Notes under the pieces: generated by a model
What the model was told of the DNA's origin: nothing
Database searches by the model: none
The model's input: only the letters and a program-made list of their open reading frames with translations
Made by a program: the position numbers and the translations under genes
NCBI GenBank assembly: GCA_000435595.1
Contig: FR895437.1
Coordinates: 12,489 to 76,488, forward strand
DNA from: Firmicutes bacterium CAG:882
Lineage (GTDB): Bacteria > Bacillota > Clostridia > Lachnospirales > Lachnospiraceae
Reading direction: 5' to 3'
Length of the DNA: 64,000 bases
In this document: piece after piece, positions 25,866-34,961 of the stretch
Layout of the letters: each line of letters starts with the position of its first letter
Numbering within the stretch: the stretch's first letter is position 1

Positions 25866-26945
25866 TTAACCCTTTATTCTCTCAAATGCAGCCTTGGTTC
25901 TGTTAATTACAGATTCAGGCGTAAACATTTTCACTCTCTCATATCCCTTTTCAATCAGCGATGCTGCCAATGCTTCGTCAGACAGAACCTTTTCCATCGC
26001 TTCCCTTATCAATTCAGTATCATAAGGATTGAATGTGTATGCCGCATCACCAACCACCTCAGGCAGCGAAGAATTGTCCGAACACACGACAGGAGTTCCG
26101 CATGCCATAGCCTCAAGCGGCGGAATTCCGAAGCCCTCATAGAGCGATGGGAACACAAACAAATCTGCAAGATTATAAAAATCCACAAGTTCATCATCAA
26201 CAACTATTCCCGTTCTTATAACATTGCCCTCTATGCCAAGCTCCTTTATCCTTGGTGTAAGATTCTCGCTGTCAAAAGCCTTTCCGACAAGCACAAGACA
26301 TGTGTTATCTCTGTCCTTCATGTCCGCATAAGCTTCAAGAAGTCTCAACAGATTCTTGTGCGGCTTCAGATTACCGACATACATTATAACCTTCCTGCCA
26401 TGTGGCAGACCATACCTGTCAACAAGATACTCAACCCTGTCTCTTTCCTTTTTTGTGAACTTAGAATCCACCGCATTGTACACAACATCTATCTTGTCCT
26501 CACGCACCTTGAAGAACTTCATTATGTCCCTCTTAGAGTTCTCAGACACCGTAAAAATTATATCGGCTTTTCTCACCGCATAGCCTATAATCAGCTTTGC
26601 ATAGATATATGCAAACTTATTAGGCAGAAACTCAGGAAGCACAAGATGTGTCAAATCATGAATCGTAACCGCAAGCCTGCCGCGATAGAATACAGGTACA
26701 TTGTAATGAGGTACATGAAGCATATCCGCTCCACTCTTTTTAAGCTCCTTTGAAGGGAAGTGAAGCTGTTCGGAAACGCCGTATATCTTGTCAGCATATG
26801 CTATGACATCCACACTGCAGTCAGCCTTATGGATATCCTCCTCGTTTCCGAGTGCAATATCGTATATTCCCTGTCCCATCAATGTCTTAATATATGTTCC
26901 AATACCTGACATCTGAATCATTCGTGCATCAATCGCAATTCTCAT
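25866..26945 (-). CDS. Family 4 glycosyltransferase (mannosyltransferase-like)
   Basis: The 359-residue GT-B protein opens MRIAIDARMIQMSGIGTYIK, has MLHVPHYNVPVF near residue 75, HDLTHLVLPEF near 94, FTVSENSKRDIMKFF near 132, MYVGNLKPHKNLLRLLEAY near 191 and PSLYEGFGIPPLEAMACGTPVV near 268-290 with the two conserved Glu. This profile matches GT4 enzymes using GDP-mannose or similar donors. It begins four bases after the upstream GT4 stop, with translation coupling likely. Confidence 0.92.
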   Translation of the reverse strand: MRIAIDARMIQMSGIGTYIKTLMGQGIYDIALGNEEDIHKADCSVDVIAYADKIYGVSEQLHFPSKELKKSGADMLHVPHYNVPVFYRGRLAVTIHDLTHLVLPEFLPNKFAYIYAKLIIGYAVRKADIIFTVSENSKRDIMKFFKVREDKIDVVYNAVDSKFTKKERDRVEYLVDRYGLPHGRKVIMYVGNLKPHKNLLRLLEAYADMKDRDNTCLVLVGKAFDSENLTPRIKELGIEGNVIRTGIVVDDELVDFYNLADLFVFPSLYEGFGIPPLEAMACGTPVVCSDNSSLPEVVGDAAYTFNPYDTELIREAMEKVLSDEALAASLIEKGYERVKMFTPESVINRTKAAFERIKG

Positions 26946-26948
26946 TGA

Positions 26949-28052
26949 CTAATGTACTCCATTTCTCTCGTTATATTTCTCCTCGACAAAAGCTTTAATT
27001 CTCGCCTTAAACACCTCATCATCGAATGTCTCGGCATGTGCCCTCAAAACCTTTTTGTCGAATTTCATATTCTCAAATCTCTTTAGAGCATCCACAAGTG
27101 AGTCAGTTGTCTGCTCGTGGAAGAACGTACCCGTAACCCCCTCAATTACAGTCTCAAGTGCACCGCCCTTGCCGTAGGCTATTACAGGTCTTCCGCTCGC
27201 CATTGCCTCAAGTGGTGTGATTCCGAAGTCTTCCTCTCCCGGGAATAAAAATGCCCTGCATCCCGCATACAGCTCCTTAACCCGGTCATCCGGAACTCTT
27301 CCTAAAAGCTCAACAGTCGGTCCCGCCATTGCCTTCAACCGCTTGTAATCCGGTCCGTCGCCTACAACCTTGAGCTTAAGTCCAAGTCTGTTGCATGCGT
27401 CTATTGCGATATCGACTCTCTTATATTCCTGAAATCGTGATACAACAAGAAAATAATCTCCGTCAGTCTCAGAAATCTGAAACAGCTTGCAGCGCACAGG
27501 AGGCGGAATGACAACAGCCTCTCTCTTATAGTGCTTTCTTATTCTCTTAGCCACGTTCTCGGAATTGGCAATAAAGTAATCAACTCTTGCTGCACTTGCA
27601 TAGTCCCACACGCGAATCCATGTGAGGAAATAGTTGAGAAGCTTCTTTACAAGCCTTCCCTTTCCCGACATCTTGCCCGCATACTCGTAGGAGAACTCCC
27701 ATGCATATCTCATAGGTGAGTGGCAATAGCAGATATGAATTGCATCAGGATGTGTTATAACTCCCTTTGCCACACTTGAGCTGCTGCTTAACACCATGTC
27801 ATAACCCGTGAGATCAAAAGACTCAATTGCAGTCGGCATGAACGGAAACAGCTTTCTATGATTTGTACATTCCTTCTTTTTCTGCAGATATGAAGTTATA
27901 ATATTCGCGCTCTTTAACGGTTCCTCCATCTTGCTGTGATTACAAATCAAAGTATATATCGGCGCTTCCGGATACAGCTCAACAAAATCCGACAGTACCC
28001 TCTCAGCACCTCCCATAGTCGGGAGCCAGTCATGCACTAATGCAATCTTCAT
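26949..28052 (-). CDS. Family 4 glycosyltransferase (WbaZ-like)
   Basis: The 367-residue protein opens MKIALVHDWLPTMGGAERVL, has CYCHSPMRYAWEFSYEY near residue 108 and FIANSENVAKRIRKHY near 160. In the C-terminal half are FLVVSRFQEYKRVDIAI and FPGEEDFGITPLEAMASGRPVIAYGKGGALE. The HSPMRYAW segment is characteristic of mannosyltransferase-like GT4 proteins that act early in repeat-unit assembly. It directly follows the Wzz-like gene in the downstream transcription unit. Confidence 0.92.
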   Translation of the reverse strand: MKIALVHDWLPTMGGAERVLSDFVELYPEAPIYTLICNHSKMEEPLKSANIITSYLQKKKECTNHRKLFPFMPTAIESFDLTGYDMVLSSSSSVAKGVITHPDAIHICYCHSPMRYAWEFSYEYAGKMSGKGRLVKKLLNYFLTWIRVWDYASAARVDYFIANSENVAKRIRKHYKREAVVIPPPVRCKLFQISETDGDYFLVVSRFQEYKRVDIAIDACNRLGLKLKVVGDGPDYKRLKAMAGPTVELLGRVPDDRVKELYAGCRAFLFPGEEDFGITPLEAMASGRPVIAYGKGGALETVIEGVTGTFFHEQTTDSLVDALKRFENMKFDKKVLRAHAETFDDEVFKARIKAFVEEKYNERNGVH

Positions 28053-28071
28053 TATATTCCACCTCAGTATA

Positions 28072-29343
28072 TTATTTGCAAAGTATATATCCTAATAAAT
28101 TACCGTTAACTGTATTAATTCTTGCAAGAGCAGTCTTGATTGTATGAATCTCATCATAACCTCCGTTGATCATGACAATGGTTCCCTGCGCCTTTGAAAT
28201 ATCTCTGGAAGTCTCGGCACATACCTCAACTCCGTCAGCGCATGTGAATCTGACATCATCGGATGAAGCTGCATCCGCAAGTCTTGCAAGAACATCCGCA
28301 TTCTTCTGCTTTCCCACCGTAGTAAGCACTACATCATGTATGCCTTCCTTAGCACACATTTCCCCGATTGAAACGGCTGTTATATTCTCTGCAACCTTGA
28401 CATTCTTCTTGAATTCTCCAAGGAATACGCCCTCACCGTCAAAGAAGCACTCAAGCTCTTCTCTGGTTCTAACCTTTCTGTCACATATAGCTATTACAAA
28501 AACGATAAAGAGTCCAATGACAAATCCGACTACACCCTTAATTATTGTCGACATCTTAAAGAGATTGGCAAACTGAAAATCGAACTTATCAATCTGACCT
28601 AAAAGAATCTTATTGTACTCTTCATATTCAGCTCTTGTAGCATTAACAGAAGCCTCGTCCGGCTGAATATAACTATAGAAACCATTTACCTGAATTCTGA
28701 GTGATATTGCAGGTTCAGAGCTTACTTCGCATGATACATATGAGTAAAGTTCATTCAGCTTATCGGCAAGATATTCTGCTCCCGCTGCCGCACCTACACG
28801 GACTCTTTCCATTCCTCCGAGACCGGTGTATGAAAGTCTTATTGTTCTGTCGTTTACAAGTGCTGCCGAATACATATCATATTCACTGTCTCCCGGTGTT
28901 CTCTGCTTGGTTATAAGCTCTGAGAAACCTGCTGCCGTCACCTTCTCACTGACCGCATCGCAGAAGCTCTGTGAAGCGAGAATGCTTGTGGCATAATTTA
29001 CGACATTGTTTTTGAGAGTCTCATACATGGAATAATCGGCTGTTCCGCTTATTCCGATGCTCTGATAGTACTCCTCAACATTCACGCTGAAGCTTATGTC
29101 AACGGTTCCAAGATGTACTCTGTCAGTTTCATTCTCCGGAATTATAACCGGAGCTTTCTCTACGGTACTGTCCTCACTGTCCTTCTGTGCCTCACTTATC
29201 TTAATTGATGCATTATATGTAGCTGCACCATACACAAGCATAATCACCATAAGAGCAGCCGCAATCCACCAGAACTTTTTAAAATTGTCCCATAAACGGT
29301 CAAAGCTTACAAATACCATATCTTCTTTTTTGTTGTTTTCCAT
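28072..29343 (-). CDS. Wzz-like polysaccharide co-polymerase with degenerate kinase domain
   Basis: The 423-residue protein has a short cytoplasmic start, a first membrane segment (about 26-47), an extracellular portion (about 48-250), a second segment (about 262-285) and a cytoplasmic C-terminus. That C-terminus resembles the BY-kinase CpsD/Wzc fold: TREELECFF near 293, a DVVLTTVGKQKNADVLARLADA stretch where Walker A is expected, and the end TALARINTVNGNLLGYIL. The P-loop GxxGxGK(S/T) is absent and the terminal tyrosine cluster is missing, so it is likely a regulatory pseudokinase. It heads its transcription unit just after a strong promoter. Chain-length control is inferred. Confidence 0.82.
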   Translation of the reverse strand: MENNKKEDMVFVSFDRLWDNFKKFWWIAAALMVIMLVYGAATYNASIKISEAQKDSEDSTVEKAPVIIPENETDRVHLGTVDISFSVNVEEYYQSIGISGTADYSMYETLKNNVVNYATSILASQSFCDAVSEKVTAAGFSELITKQRTPGDSEYDMYSAALVNDRTIRLSYTGLGGMERVRVGAAAGAEYLADKLNELYSYVSCEVSSEPAISLRIQVNGFYSYIQPDEASVNATRAEYEEYNKILLGQIDKFDFQFANLFKMSTIIKGVVGFVIGLFIVFVIAICDRKVRTREELECFFDGEGVFLGEFKKNVKVAENITAVSIGEMCAKEGIHDVVLTTVGKQKNADVLARLADAASSDDVRFTCADGVEVCAETSRDISKAQGTIVMINGGYDEIHTIKTALARINTVNGNLLGYILCK

Positions 29344-29411
29344 TAAAAAATCTCTCCTTATTAGCTATTATTACTCTTTCAGCGCATTTCTTAAATGCCC
29401 ACATTCAGTTT

Positions 29412-29440
29412 ATTATATCATAATCAGGCTTACTTTCCAA
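29412..29440 (-). promoter_or_regulatory. Promoter of the downstream polysaccharide unit
   Basis: The - strand reads TTGGAA (29440-29435), a 17-base spacer and TATAAT (29417-29412) with TGA before it, an extended -10. It lies at the 3' end of the upstream GT2 gene, so the Wzz-like gene through the LCP genes can be transcribed separately. The same ten bases ATGATATAAT occur at the 38924 promoter. Confidence 0.8.
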
Positions 29441-30254
29441 GGAAAATCTTTAAATAAGGTGTCACCGAGCGCACACACGCCGTGACAAAGCCGAAATTAT
29501 GATACAGATAGTGATACCAGTCCTTAAACGGAAGCCCCTTAAACGACTCCTTCTTTTGTAACCTTTCCCTGATTCCAAGTGAAGTATCCTGCCAGCTCCC
29601 CTCCTTCGGGTTGTCGTTGCAGATTCCGACATATTCGGAAAACATATATATTTTTCCGCCTTTTCTGCTTATTCTCAGCCCAAGGTCAAAATCCCCCATG
29701 CTGTGTTTATAGTACGGATCCACATTTCCGGCAAGTCTCATGACCTCAATCGGTATCAGCGTACAGTTGGCATTAAAAGTCGTACATAATACATCCGTCC
29801 TGTCAGGTCCTATCATCTCATAATGTATCCCCTTGGTATAAACAATTCCACCATAAGAGAATACGCCCTTATCGTCACAGGTCGGTCCCACAATAACGCT
29901 TCCTTTAAGCCTTTCATTTTCGGCATACTCAATCATCCTGTCAATTATTCCCGGTATGAAATCTACATCATCATTTACGAGCAGCATATAGTCATAGTCA
30001 TCTGCCCGCTGCATTCCTCTTTCAATACCTCTGTGCATTCCGCCATTCCAGAAAAGTGTATCCTCAGCATGTATAAGTTCAACATCCTCATATCCGTTTT
30101 TTTCAAGCTCCTCACATGTTCCGTCGGTGCTTCCCGCATCAACCACAATATACCTGTACTGATTTTTGTCATTTCCAAGATGAAGCCCTCGTAAGCAGTT
30201 GACCGTCTTTTCTCTTCTGTTATGGCATGTCATGACTACAATTATTTTTGACAT
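29430..30254 (-). CDS. Family 2 glycosyltransferase
   Basis: The 274-residue GT-A protein has VVMTCHNRREKTVNCL at the start, VDAGSTDGTCEEL near residue 38, a WNGGMHRGIERGM acceptor-side region near 69, the metal-binding LLVNDDVDF near 91 and MGDFDLGLRISRKG near 186. It resembles GT2 enzymes that add sugars within repeat units. Its start overlaps the acyltransferase stop by 13 bases, so it is the last gene of the upstream transcription unit. Donor unknown. Confidence 0.88.
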   Translation of the reverse strand: MSKIIVVMTCHNRREKTVNCLRGLHLGNDKNQYRYIVVDAGSTDGTCEELEKNGYEDVELIHAEDTLFWNGGMHRGIERGMQRADDYDYMLLVNDDVDFIPGIIDRMIEYAENERLKGSVIVGPTCDDKGVFSYGGIVYTKGIHYEMIGPDRTDVLCTTFNANCTLIPIEVMRLAGNVDPYYKHSMGDFDLGLRISRKGGKIYMFSEYVGICNDNPKEGSWQDTSLGIRERLQKKESFKGLPFKDWYHYLYHNFGFVTACVRSVTPYLKIFLGK

Positions 30255-31300
30255 AGCAGCCTCCTTTTAATCAGTCCCGCTAAAGGAACCTCAACCAGAT
30301 GATGCAATGCAAGCGTAAGTATCAGCGTACCCGCAAGAACCATTCCAAGGAAAGGGACATATCCGAGATAACGCACATGCTCACTGAAATACTCTGCAAG
30401 CTCAATCACCGGCATGTGAACCAGATACACGGTAAAGCTGTACTTTGAAAGGAATGCAAAGATTTTTTCAATCCACCTTGTACCGGTTCCGTAAGAAAAA
30501 TCCTTCATTGCAAGCATAAAAAGTACTGTAAAAAGCGACCATATAATTCTGTTATATGTATCGTCCCGCATTGCAAGAAAGCATGCAAGTGCGGCAACCA
30601 GAAGCCTGATATAGTTCTTCTCCCTGCCATCCCTTACCGCATACCATGCAGTCATTCCGAATGCAAACGAAATCATATTGAACACTGCCGAGTCACCCGC
30701 AAGTTCAGCAGCACAAGGCACATTATTTCTGCTTAATAACACATAATATACAGTCTTATACCCATACGCAAAAACCACCACCGCCAAAAGCACAACAAGC
30801 GAGGTCCTGTAGTTCTTTACATGCTTTCTTATTAACGGTGCAAGCAGATAATAGAGCATAAAACAGCTCATGGTCCACAAGCCCCAAAGATCATTCCAAT
30901 AGTAATACTCGCGTGACGGAACCACTCCGTTAAGAAACAGAAAGTATCTTAGCCATCCCAGCCCCAGCATTGAATCTTCCGGCATCTGTCCGAGAATCAC
31001 ATCCCACACTATTATTCCGAAGACGAGAATCGCAAAGTACGCCGGAACAATTCTTGACACCCTCTTTGCAAAATACTCTTTAATCGAACTGCTTGTGTCA
31101 ACAGACTGCAATATAAGATATCCGCTCATCGCAAAGAACATACACACACCATAATTAAAATGTCTGAATAAAGTAAACACGAACTGTGGCTTAGGCAGAT
31201 TTCTGAAGCCTGCAAAATGAATCATAAACACCATTGCTGCCGCAATAACCCTCAGCATATCAAAGACCGGTCTGTTTATTGTATTATTATTTGACTTCAT
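30242..31300 (-). CDS. Acyltransferase family 3 (O-acetylation)
   Basis: The 352-residue protein has about ten membrane segments of the Acyl_transf_3 type: FDMLRVIAAAMVFMIHFAGF at the start carries the conserved His, and RVSRIVPAYFAIL near 85 has the Arg motif. Such proteins move acyl groups, commonly acetyl, from cytoplasmic donors to extracytoplasmic glycans. In this locus it probably O-acetylates the polysaccharide. It overlaps both neighbours, the GT-D-like gene by 14 bases and the GT2 gene by 13 bases. Confidence 0.88.
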   Translation of the reverse strand: MKSNNNTINRPVFDMLRVIAAAMVFMIHFAGFRNLPKPQFVFTLFRHFNYGVCMFFAMSGYLILQSVDTSSSIKEYFAKRVSRIVPAYFAILVFGIIVWDVILGQMPEDSMLGLGWLRYFLFLNGVVPSREYYYWNDLWGLWTMSCFMLYYLLAPLIRKHVKNYRTSLVVLLAVVVFAYGYKTVYYVLLSRNNVPCAAELAGDSAVFNMISFAFGMTAWYAVRDGREKNYIRLLVAALACFLAMRDDTYNRIIWSLFTVLFMLAMKDFSYGTGTRWIEKIFAFLSKYSFTVYLVHMPVIELAEYFSEHVRYLGYVPFLGMVLAGTLILTLALHHLVEVPLAGLIKRRLLCQK

Positions 31301-32258
31301 CTTTTTTCTCTTCCTTCACTTCCCAATAGCACGCATTTTCAACCTTTTCCGCTCCTGCCGGTATCTCACTCTCATCAGGATATACCCAGTTCTCATTGTA
31401 CAGCAGGTGCGTATCTGACTCATCCCACCTTCTGCCCTTTATGCCGAAAAGAATCTGCAGTGCTCCTCCAATGTGTATCGCCTGCTTTCCCATACGCTTA
31501 ATATGAGCCGCAAGCGGAAATCCGTATGCACCGCAGCCGATAAGTGCCACATCAAAATCTATCTTTTCACACTCGGCGCACATATAATCAAGTGCATCAA
31601 ACCATGTATCAAATCTCGAATCCACCGCACTTCCGCTTGTCTGCACCGCTTTTAAGGTCTTAAGCTCAAACTGAGGAAGCAGCTTCGGATTATCAAACAA
31701 TCTGTCATGCTTTTCATACTGTGACAGAATCGTCTTCTCAAAAGGATGTATAACCAGCACCCTCTTTCCTTCCAGACTCTCACTCCAAGGCTTTTCCATC
31801 ACATTCCACGGCTCAATAGCCATAAGCTTTCCGACACTCTTTATGTTCCTGCAATAATGTCTTATATAATAATCCTCATAATTTACAAGCCAGCATCCAA
31901 GTATATCAATCTGCGTACAAGCTTCCTTCATAATATCATTAAATCTGTACAGGAGGTTTTCATCCTTCGGGAAGAAGCCTGCACTCTTGTCGAGAAAATC
32001 TATTGCTCTTTTCATCTTCTCCATATCATCAAATTCAGCACTCTGCATTGCAAACACCTCAAAGCCTCCGAATCTTCCCGTCATGAACGGCTCACCGCTC
32101 ATAATTCCATCCCTTATGGCCTCATTCATAAGCTCCGGGCTTTTTATAGGAACCCCGGCATATTTTTTTATAAAATCATACCTGAACGGGTCAAGGTGAA
32201 GCTTATTGTAAAGAACTCCCCTGGCACCGTAATATAATCTGTCCAACTGACCGGCCAT
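31287..32258 (-). CDS. GT-D-fold-like glycosyltransferase, poorly characterised
   Basis: I chose start 32258 (MAGQLDRLYYG), which has GAGGG eight bases upstream; a longer reading to 32306 would overlap the upstream gene. The 323-residue protein has FMTGRFGGFEVFAM near residue 60, GKRVLVIHPFEKTILSQYEKH near 166 and, near 240-285, the pattern DVALIGCGAYGFPLAAHIKRMG with GGALQILFGIKGRRWDE. This pattern is seen in uncharacterised proteins of surface-glycan loci assigned to a GT-D-like fold. Catalysis is not shown by the sequence. It lies between a GT2 gene and the acyltransferase. Confidence 0.6.
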   Translation of the reverse strand: MAGQLDRLYYGARGVLYNKLHLDPFRYDFIKKYAGVPIKSPELMNEAIRDGIMSGEPFMTGRFGGFEVFAMQSAEFDDMEKMKRAIDFLDKSAGFFPKDENLLYRFNDIMKEACTQIDILGCWLVNYEDYYIRHYCRNIKSVGKLMAIEPWNVMEKPWSESLEGKRVLVIHPFEKTILSQYEKHDRLFDNPKLLPQFELKTLKAVQTSGSAVDSRFDTWFDALDYMCAECEKIDFDVALIGCGAYGFPLAAHIKRMGKQAIHIGGALQILFGIKGRRWDESDTHLLYNENWVYPDESEIPAGAEKVENACYWEVKEEKKDEVK

Positions 32259-32263
32259 CTTAT

Positions 32264-33235
32264 CTACCCTCTGTTCGTAATAAATCTTTTTAATCTGAAT
32301 ACCCATCTGAAATAAATTGCCATCAGGTATTTATACTTGCTCGCAACATACTTATTCTTCATAATTCTTCCAAGGGAACTCTTAAGCTTTTTTCTGAAAT
32401 CAGCCATCAGCACCTTGTAATTATCATACCTGTAATATTCGCACTGCAGATAACCGGAAAGAAGTGAGTCGTAATAGTTTGCCCATATTCTGTCCATTAC
32501 CTCAGTCATACCGTTTTCGCCGTATATCTCCGCCATTTCCTTCCACATTGAAATAAGGCTTAACTTTTTTACCGAGCGTGCCTGTGCCATTGCACTGTCC
32601 GGATTATCCGTCCTGTAAAAATACAGCTTATCATCAATCACAACCACCGATTCAGCCTTTGCAAAGAAAAGCGCATTCACGAGAAGATCCTCACCATAAT
32701 ATATATCACTGTATACTCTATAGCACTCTTTCATAAGAGTAGTGTCAAACAGCTTTGCCCACAGAGCCCAGCCAAATGCCGCCTCTGTGTTGTCAAGAAG
32801 TGCCCTGAGAATCTCTTTCCCGCAATATTTCTGTACCGAGGGAATATTCTTACCACTCTCCGACTGGGAAATCACAGCATCTGAATGCTGCCCGGTCATC
32901 ACAGCCACAAGTCTTTTTACGGCTCCCGGCTCTAAACGGTCATCGCTGTCAAGGAACATTACCCGGCTTCCCGACGCCCTGTCTAACCCGGTTTTTCTCG
33001 CCGATGATACTCCGGAATTAGGCGTTGTTATAAGTATGAGTCTCTCCCACCCGGCAGCATATCTTTCGCAGCATTTTTTTGTGTTCTCATCCGTGCTTCC
33101 GTCATCTACGACAATGAGTTCTATATCCCCATAATCCTGCATCCTGACAGACTCAATGCATTCACTCAAAAATCTTTCATCCGTGTTATAGACGGGAAGC
33201 ACTATACTTACCCTTCCATCAATTAAATGATTCAT
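32264..33235 (-). CDS. Family 2 glycosyltransferase
   Basis: The 323-residue GT-A protein has SIVLPVYNTDERFLSECIESV at the N-terminus, VVDDGSTDENTKKC near residue 41, NSGVSSARKTGLDRA near 74 and the metal motif FLDSDDRL near 94. A later YYGEDLLVNALFFAKAE segment near 178 completes the family layout. It overlaps the ABC exporter start by 17 bases and precedes the GT-D-like gene by five. The C-terminal 40 residues are basic and aromatic and may touch the membrane. Donor unknown. Confidence 0.9.
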   Translation of the reverse strand: MNHLIDGRVSIVLPVYNTDERFLSECIESVRMQDYGDIELIVVDDGSTDENTKKCCERYAAGWERLILITTPNSGVSSARKTGLDRASGSRVMFLDSDDRLEPGAVKRLVAVMTGQHSDAVISQSESGKNIPSVQKYCGKEILRALLDNTEAAFGWALWAKLFDTTLMKECYRVYSDIYYGEDLLVNALFFAKAESVVVIDDKLYFYRTDNPDSAMAQARSVKKLSLISMWKEMAEIYGENGMTEVMDRIWANYYDSLLSGYLQCEYYRYDNYKVLMADFRKKLKSSLGRIMKNKYVASKYKYLMAIYFRWVFRLKRFITNRG

Positions 33236-34961
33236 TGCTCCTTGTTACCTTACCTTCTTTTACCTCATATACAACATCACAGTTTTTGATGGTCGAAAGT
33301 CTGTGCGCAATAATTATAAGTGTCATTCTTCCATGCAGGCTGTCAATAGCCTCCATTACCGCCTTCTCGGTTTCCGTGTCAAGAGCTGATGTAGCCTCGT
33401 CAAGTACAAGTATCTCAGGATCTCTGTATAACGCCCTCGCAATACCTATTCTCTGTCTCTGACCACCTGATAGACGCACCCCCATCTCGCCGATAACGGT
33501 ATCGAGTTTCTCATCCATCTCTTTTACGACACTTTCAAGCTGAGCCTCCCTTAAGACCTTCCATACTTTCTCGTCGTCTATCTCATCCTCAGGTACACCA
33601 AAGGCAATATTTTTTCTCAACGACTCGTCCATCAGATAGATATTCTGAGGTATATATCCGACCTTTTTATGCCATGCATCCATGCAGTCGGCAATGTTGC
33701 TTCCGTCTACCTTCACCGCACCCTTCTGTGGCTTGAGCACTCCGAGCATAATGTCAACCATTGTCGTCTTACCTGCCCCCGACGGGCCTATAAATGCCAC
33801 CGAGGTGTTCTTCCAGATCTCAAACGAGACATCATCAATCACTTTCTCCTCTCCCTCATCATAGGAGAATGAGAGCTCCTCGACAGATATATTCTTGTCA
33901 AAAGTGATTTCAGAAATTGTATTCTCCTCAGACTTGCGCTTTGCAATGGCAAGCATTCTCTGTCTCTCTGTAAACACTGACTCGACAAAAGCTCTGCTGT
34001 ATAAAAGCGTACTGATATATGAGCTTATCTTGTTAACTGACGGAAGAAGTCTCATGGCACCCATGGCAAACACTCCAAGAGTCGTTGCAAAAGCCGTGCT
34101 GATATCCCCTGCCGCAGCCTTTATAATCACGATAATCATAAGTGAACCGATGCATGCTGCCTCCATAACAGGCTTAGGAATTGAATTAAGAAGCGCATTG
34201 TCCTTCTGGTTCTTTGCCAGATCATAATTGATTGAATCAAACTCATCACAGAAGAACTTCTCTCTGTTGGCAATTTTAATTTCCTTAATTCCGCCAAAAG
34301 ACTGCTGCATGCATTTTACGATTCCTGCATAAAGTCTTCTGTACTCCTCGCCCATGTGCTTCAGACGATTTTTATAAAATCTCATAAAGAAGAAGGTAAA
34401 TGAGCCCACAATAACGCCTATTCCCAGCGTGAGCATGCCATCCTTAACAAACAGGTACACACCGATGGCTGTTATTGTACACAGCTCCGACATAAGCTGG
34501 ATTACATTCAGTACAGCGACATAGAACATGTTGGTATCATTGTATACATTTCTTATGAGGTCGGCACTGTTATTCTTGACATGAAAAAAATAATCCTGTT
34601 CAAGATAACTGTTCATAACCTTGCATGACAGTTCCTTATGCCCGAAATAGATAAACTTATATATTATGTTGTTCTGTATGATTATGTAGAACGTCTTTAT
34701 AAGATATGCTGCTATAATAAATGCCGAGCACAGAATAACCGCATTCCTGTACCCTTCTATTCCCAGTATGTTACAGAACATCGCAATAAAAGCATTGTCC
34801 ATATAGGAATCCGGCATCATAATCGCTTCAATGAAATTGTTGAATGCATATAATGCCACAAGCTCCATCGCTGCACCACCGAGAATTATAAGCGACATTC
34901 CAAACAGTTTAAATTTCTGTTTTGCATTAAACATTGAAAACATCTTTTTAATAGATTTCAT
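33219..34961 (-). CDS. ABC exporter, possible lipid-linked glycan flippase
   Basis: The 580-residue protein joins a six-segment exporter membrane domain (about 15-320) to one ATPase domain with GPSGAGKTTMVDIMLG near 393, Q-loop YIPQNIYLMDESLRKNIAFG, LSGGQRQRIGIARAL near 494 and LVLDEATSALD. The layout resembles half-transporters such as PglK that flip lipid-linked oligosaccharide. No Wzx-type flippase was seen in the locus, so this is the best candidate for the flip step. It overlaps the GT11 stop by an ATGA and the GT2 start by 17 bases. General drug or peptide export cannot be excluded. Confidence 0.8.
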   Translation of the reverse strand: MKSIKKMFSMFNAKQKFKLFGMSLIILGGAAMELVALYAFNNFIEAIMMPDSYMDNAFIAMFCNILGIEGYRNAVILCSAFIIAAYLIKTFYIIIQNNIIYKFIYFGHKELSCKVMNSYLEQDYFFHVKNNSADLIRNVYNDTNMFYVAVLNVIQLMSELCTITAIGVYLFVKDGMLTLGIGVIVGSFTFFFMRFYKNRLKHMGEEYRRLYAGIVKCMQQSFGGIKEIKIANREKFFCDEFDSINYDLAKNQKDNALLNSIPKPVMEAACIGSLMIIVIIKAAAGDISTAFATTLGVFAMGAMRLLPSVNKISSYISTLLYSRAFVESVFTERQRMLAIAKRKSEENTISEITFDKNISVEELSFSYDEGEEKVIDDVSFEIWKNTSVAFIGPSGAGKTTMVDIMLGVLKPQKGAVKVDGSNIADCMDAWHKKVGYIPQNIYLMDESLRKNIAFGVPEDEIDDEKVWKVLREAQLESVVKEMDEKLDTVIGEMGVRLSGGQRQRIGIARALYRDPEILVLDEATSALDTETEKAVMEAIDSLHGRMTLIIIAHRLSTIKNCDVVYEVKEGKVTRSNESFN

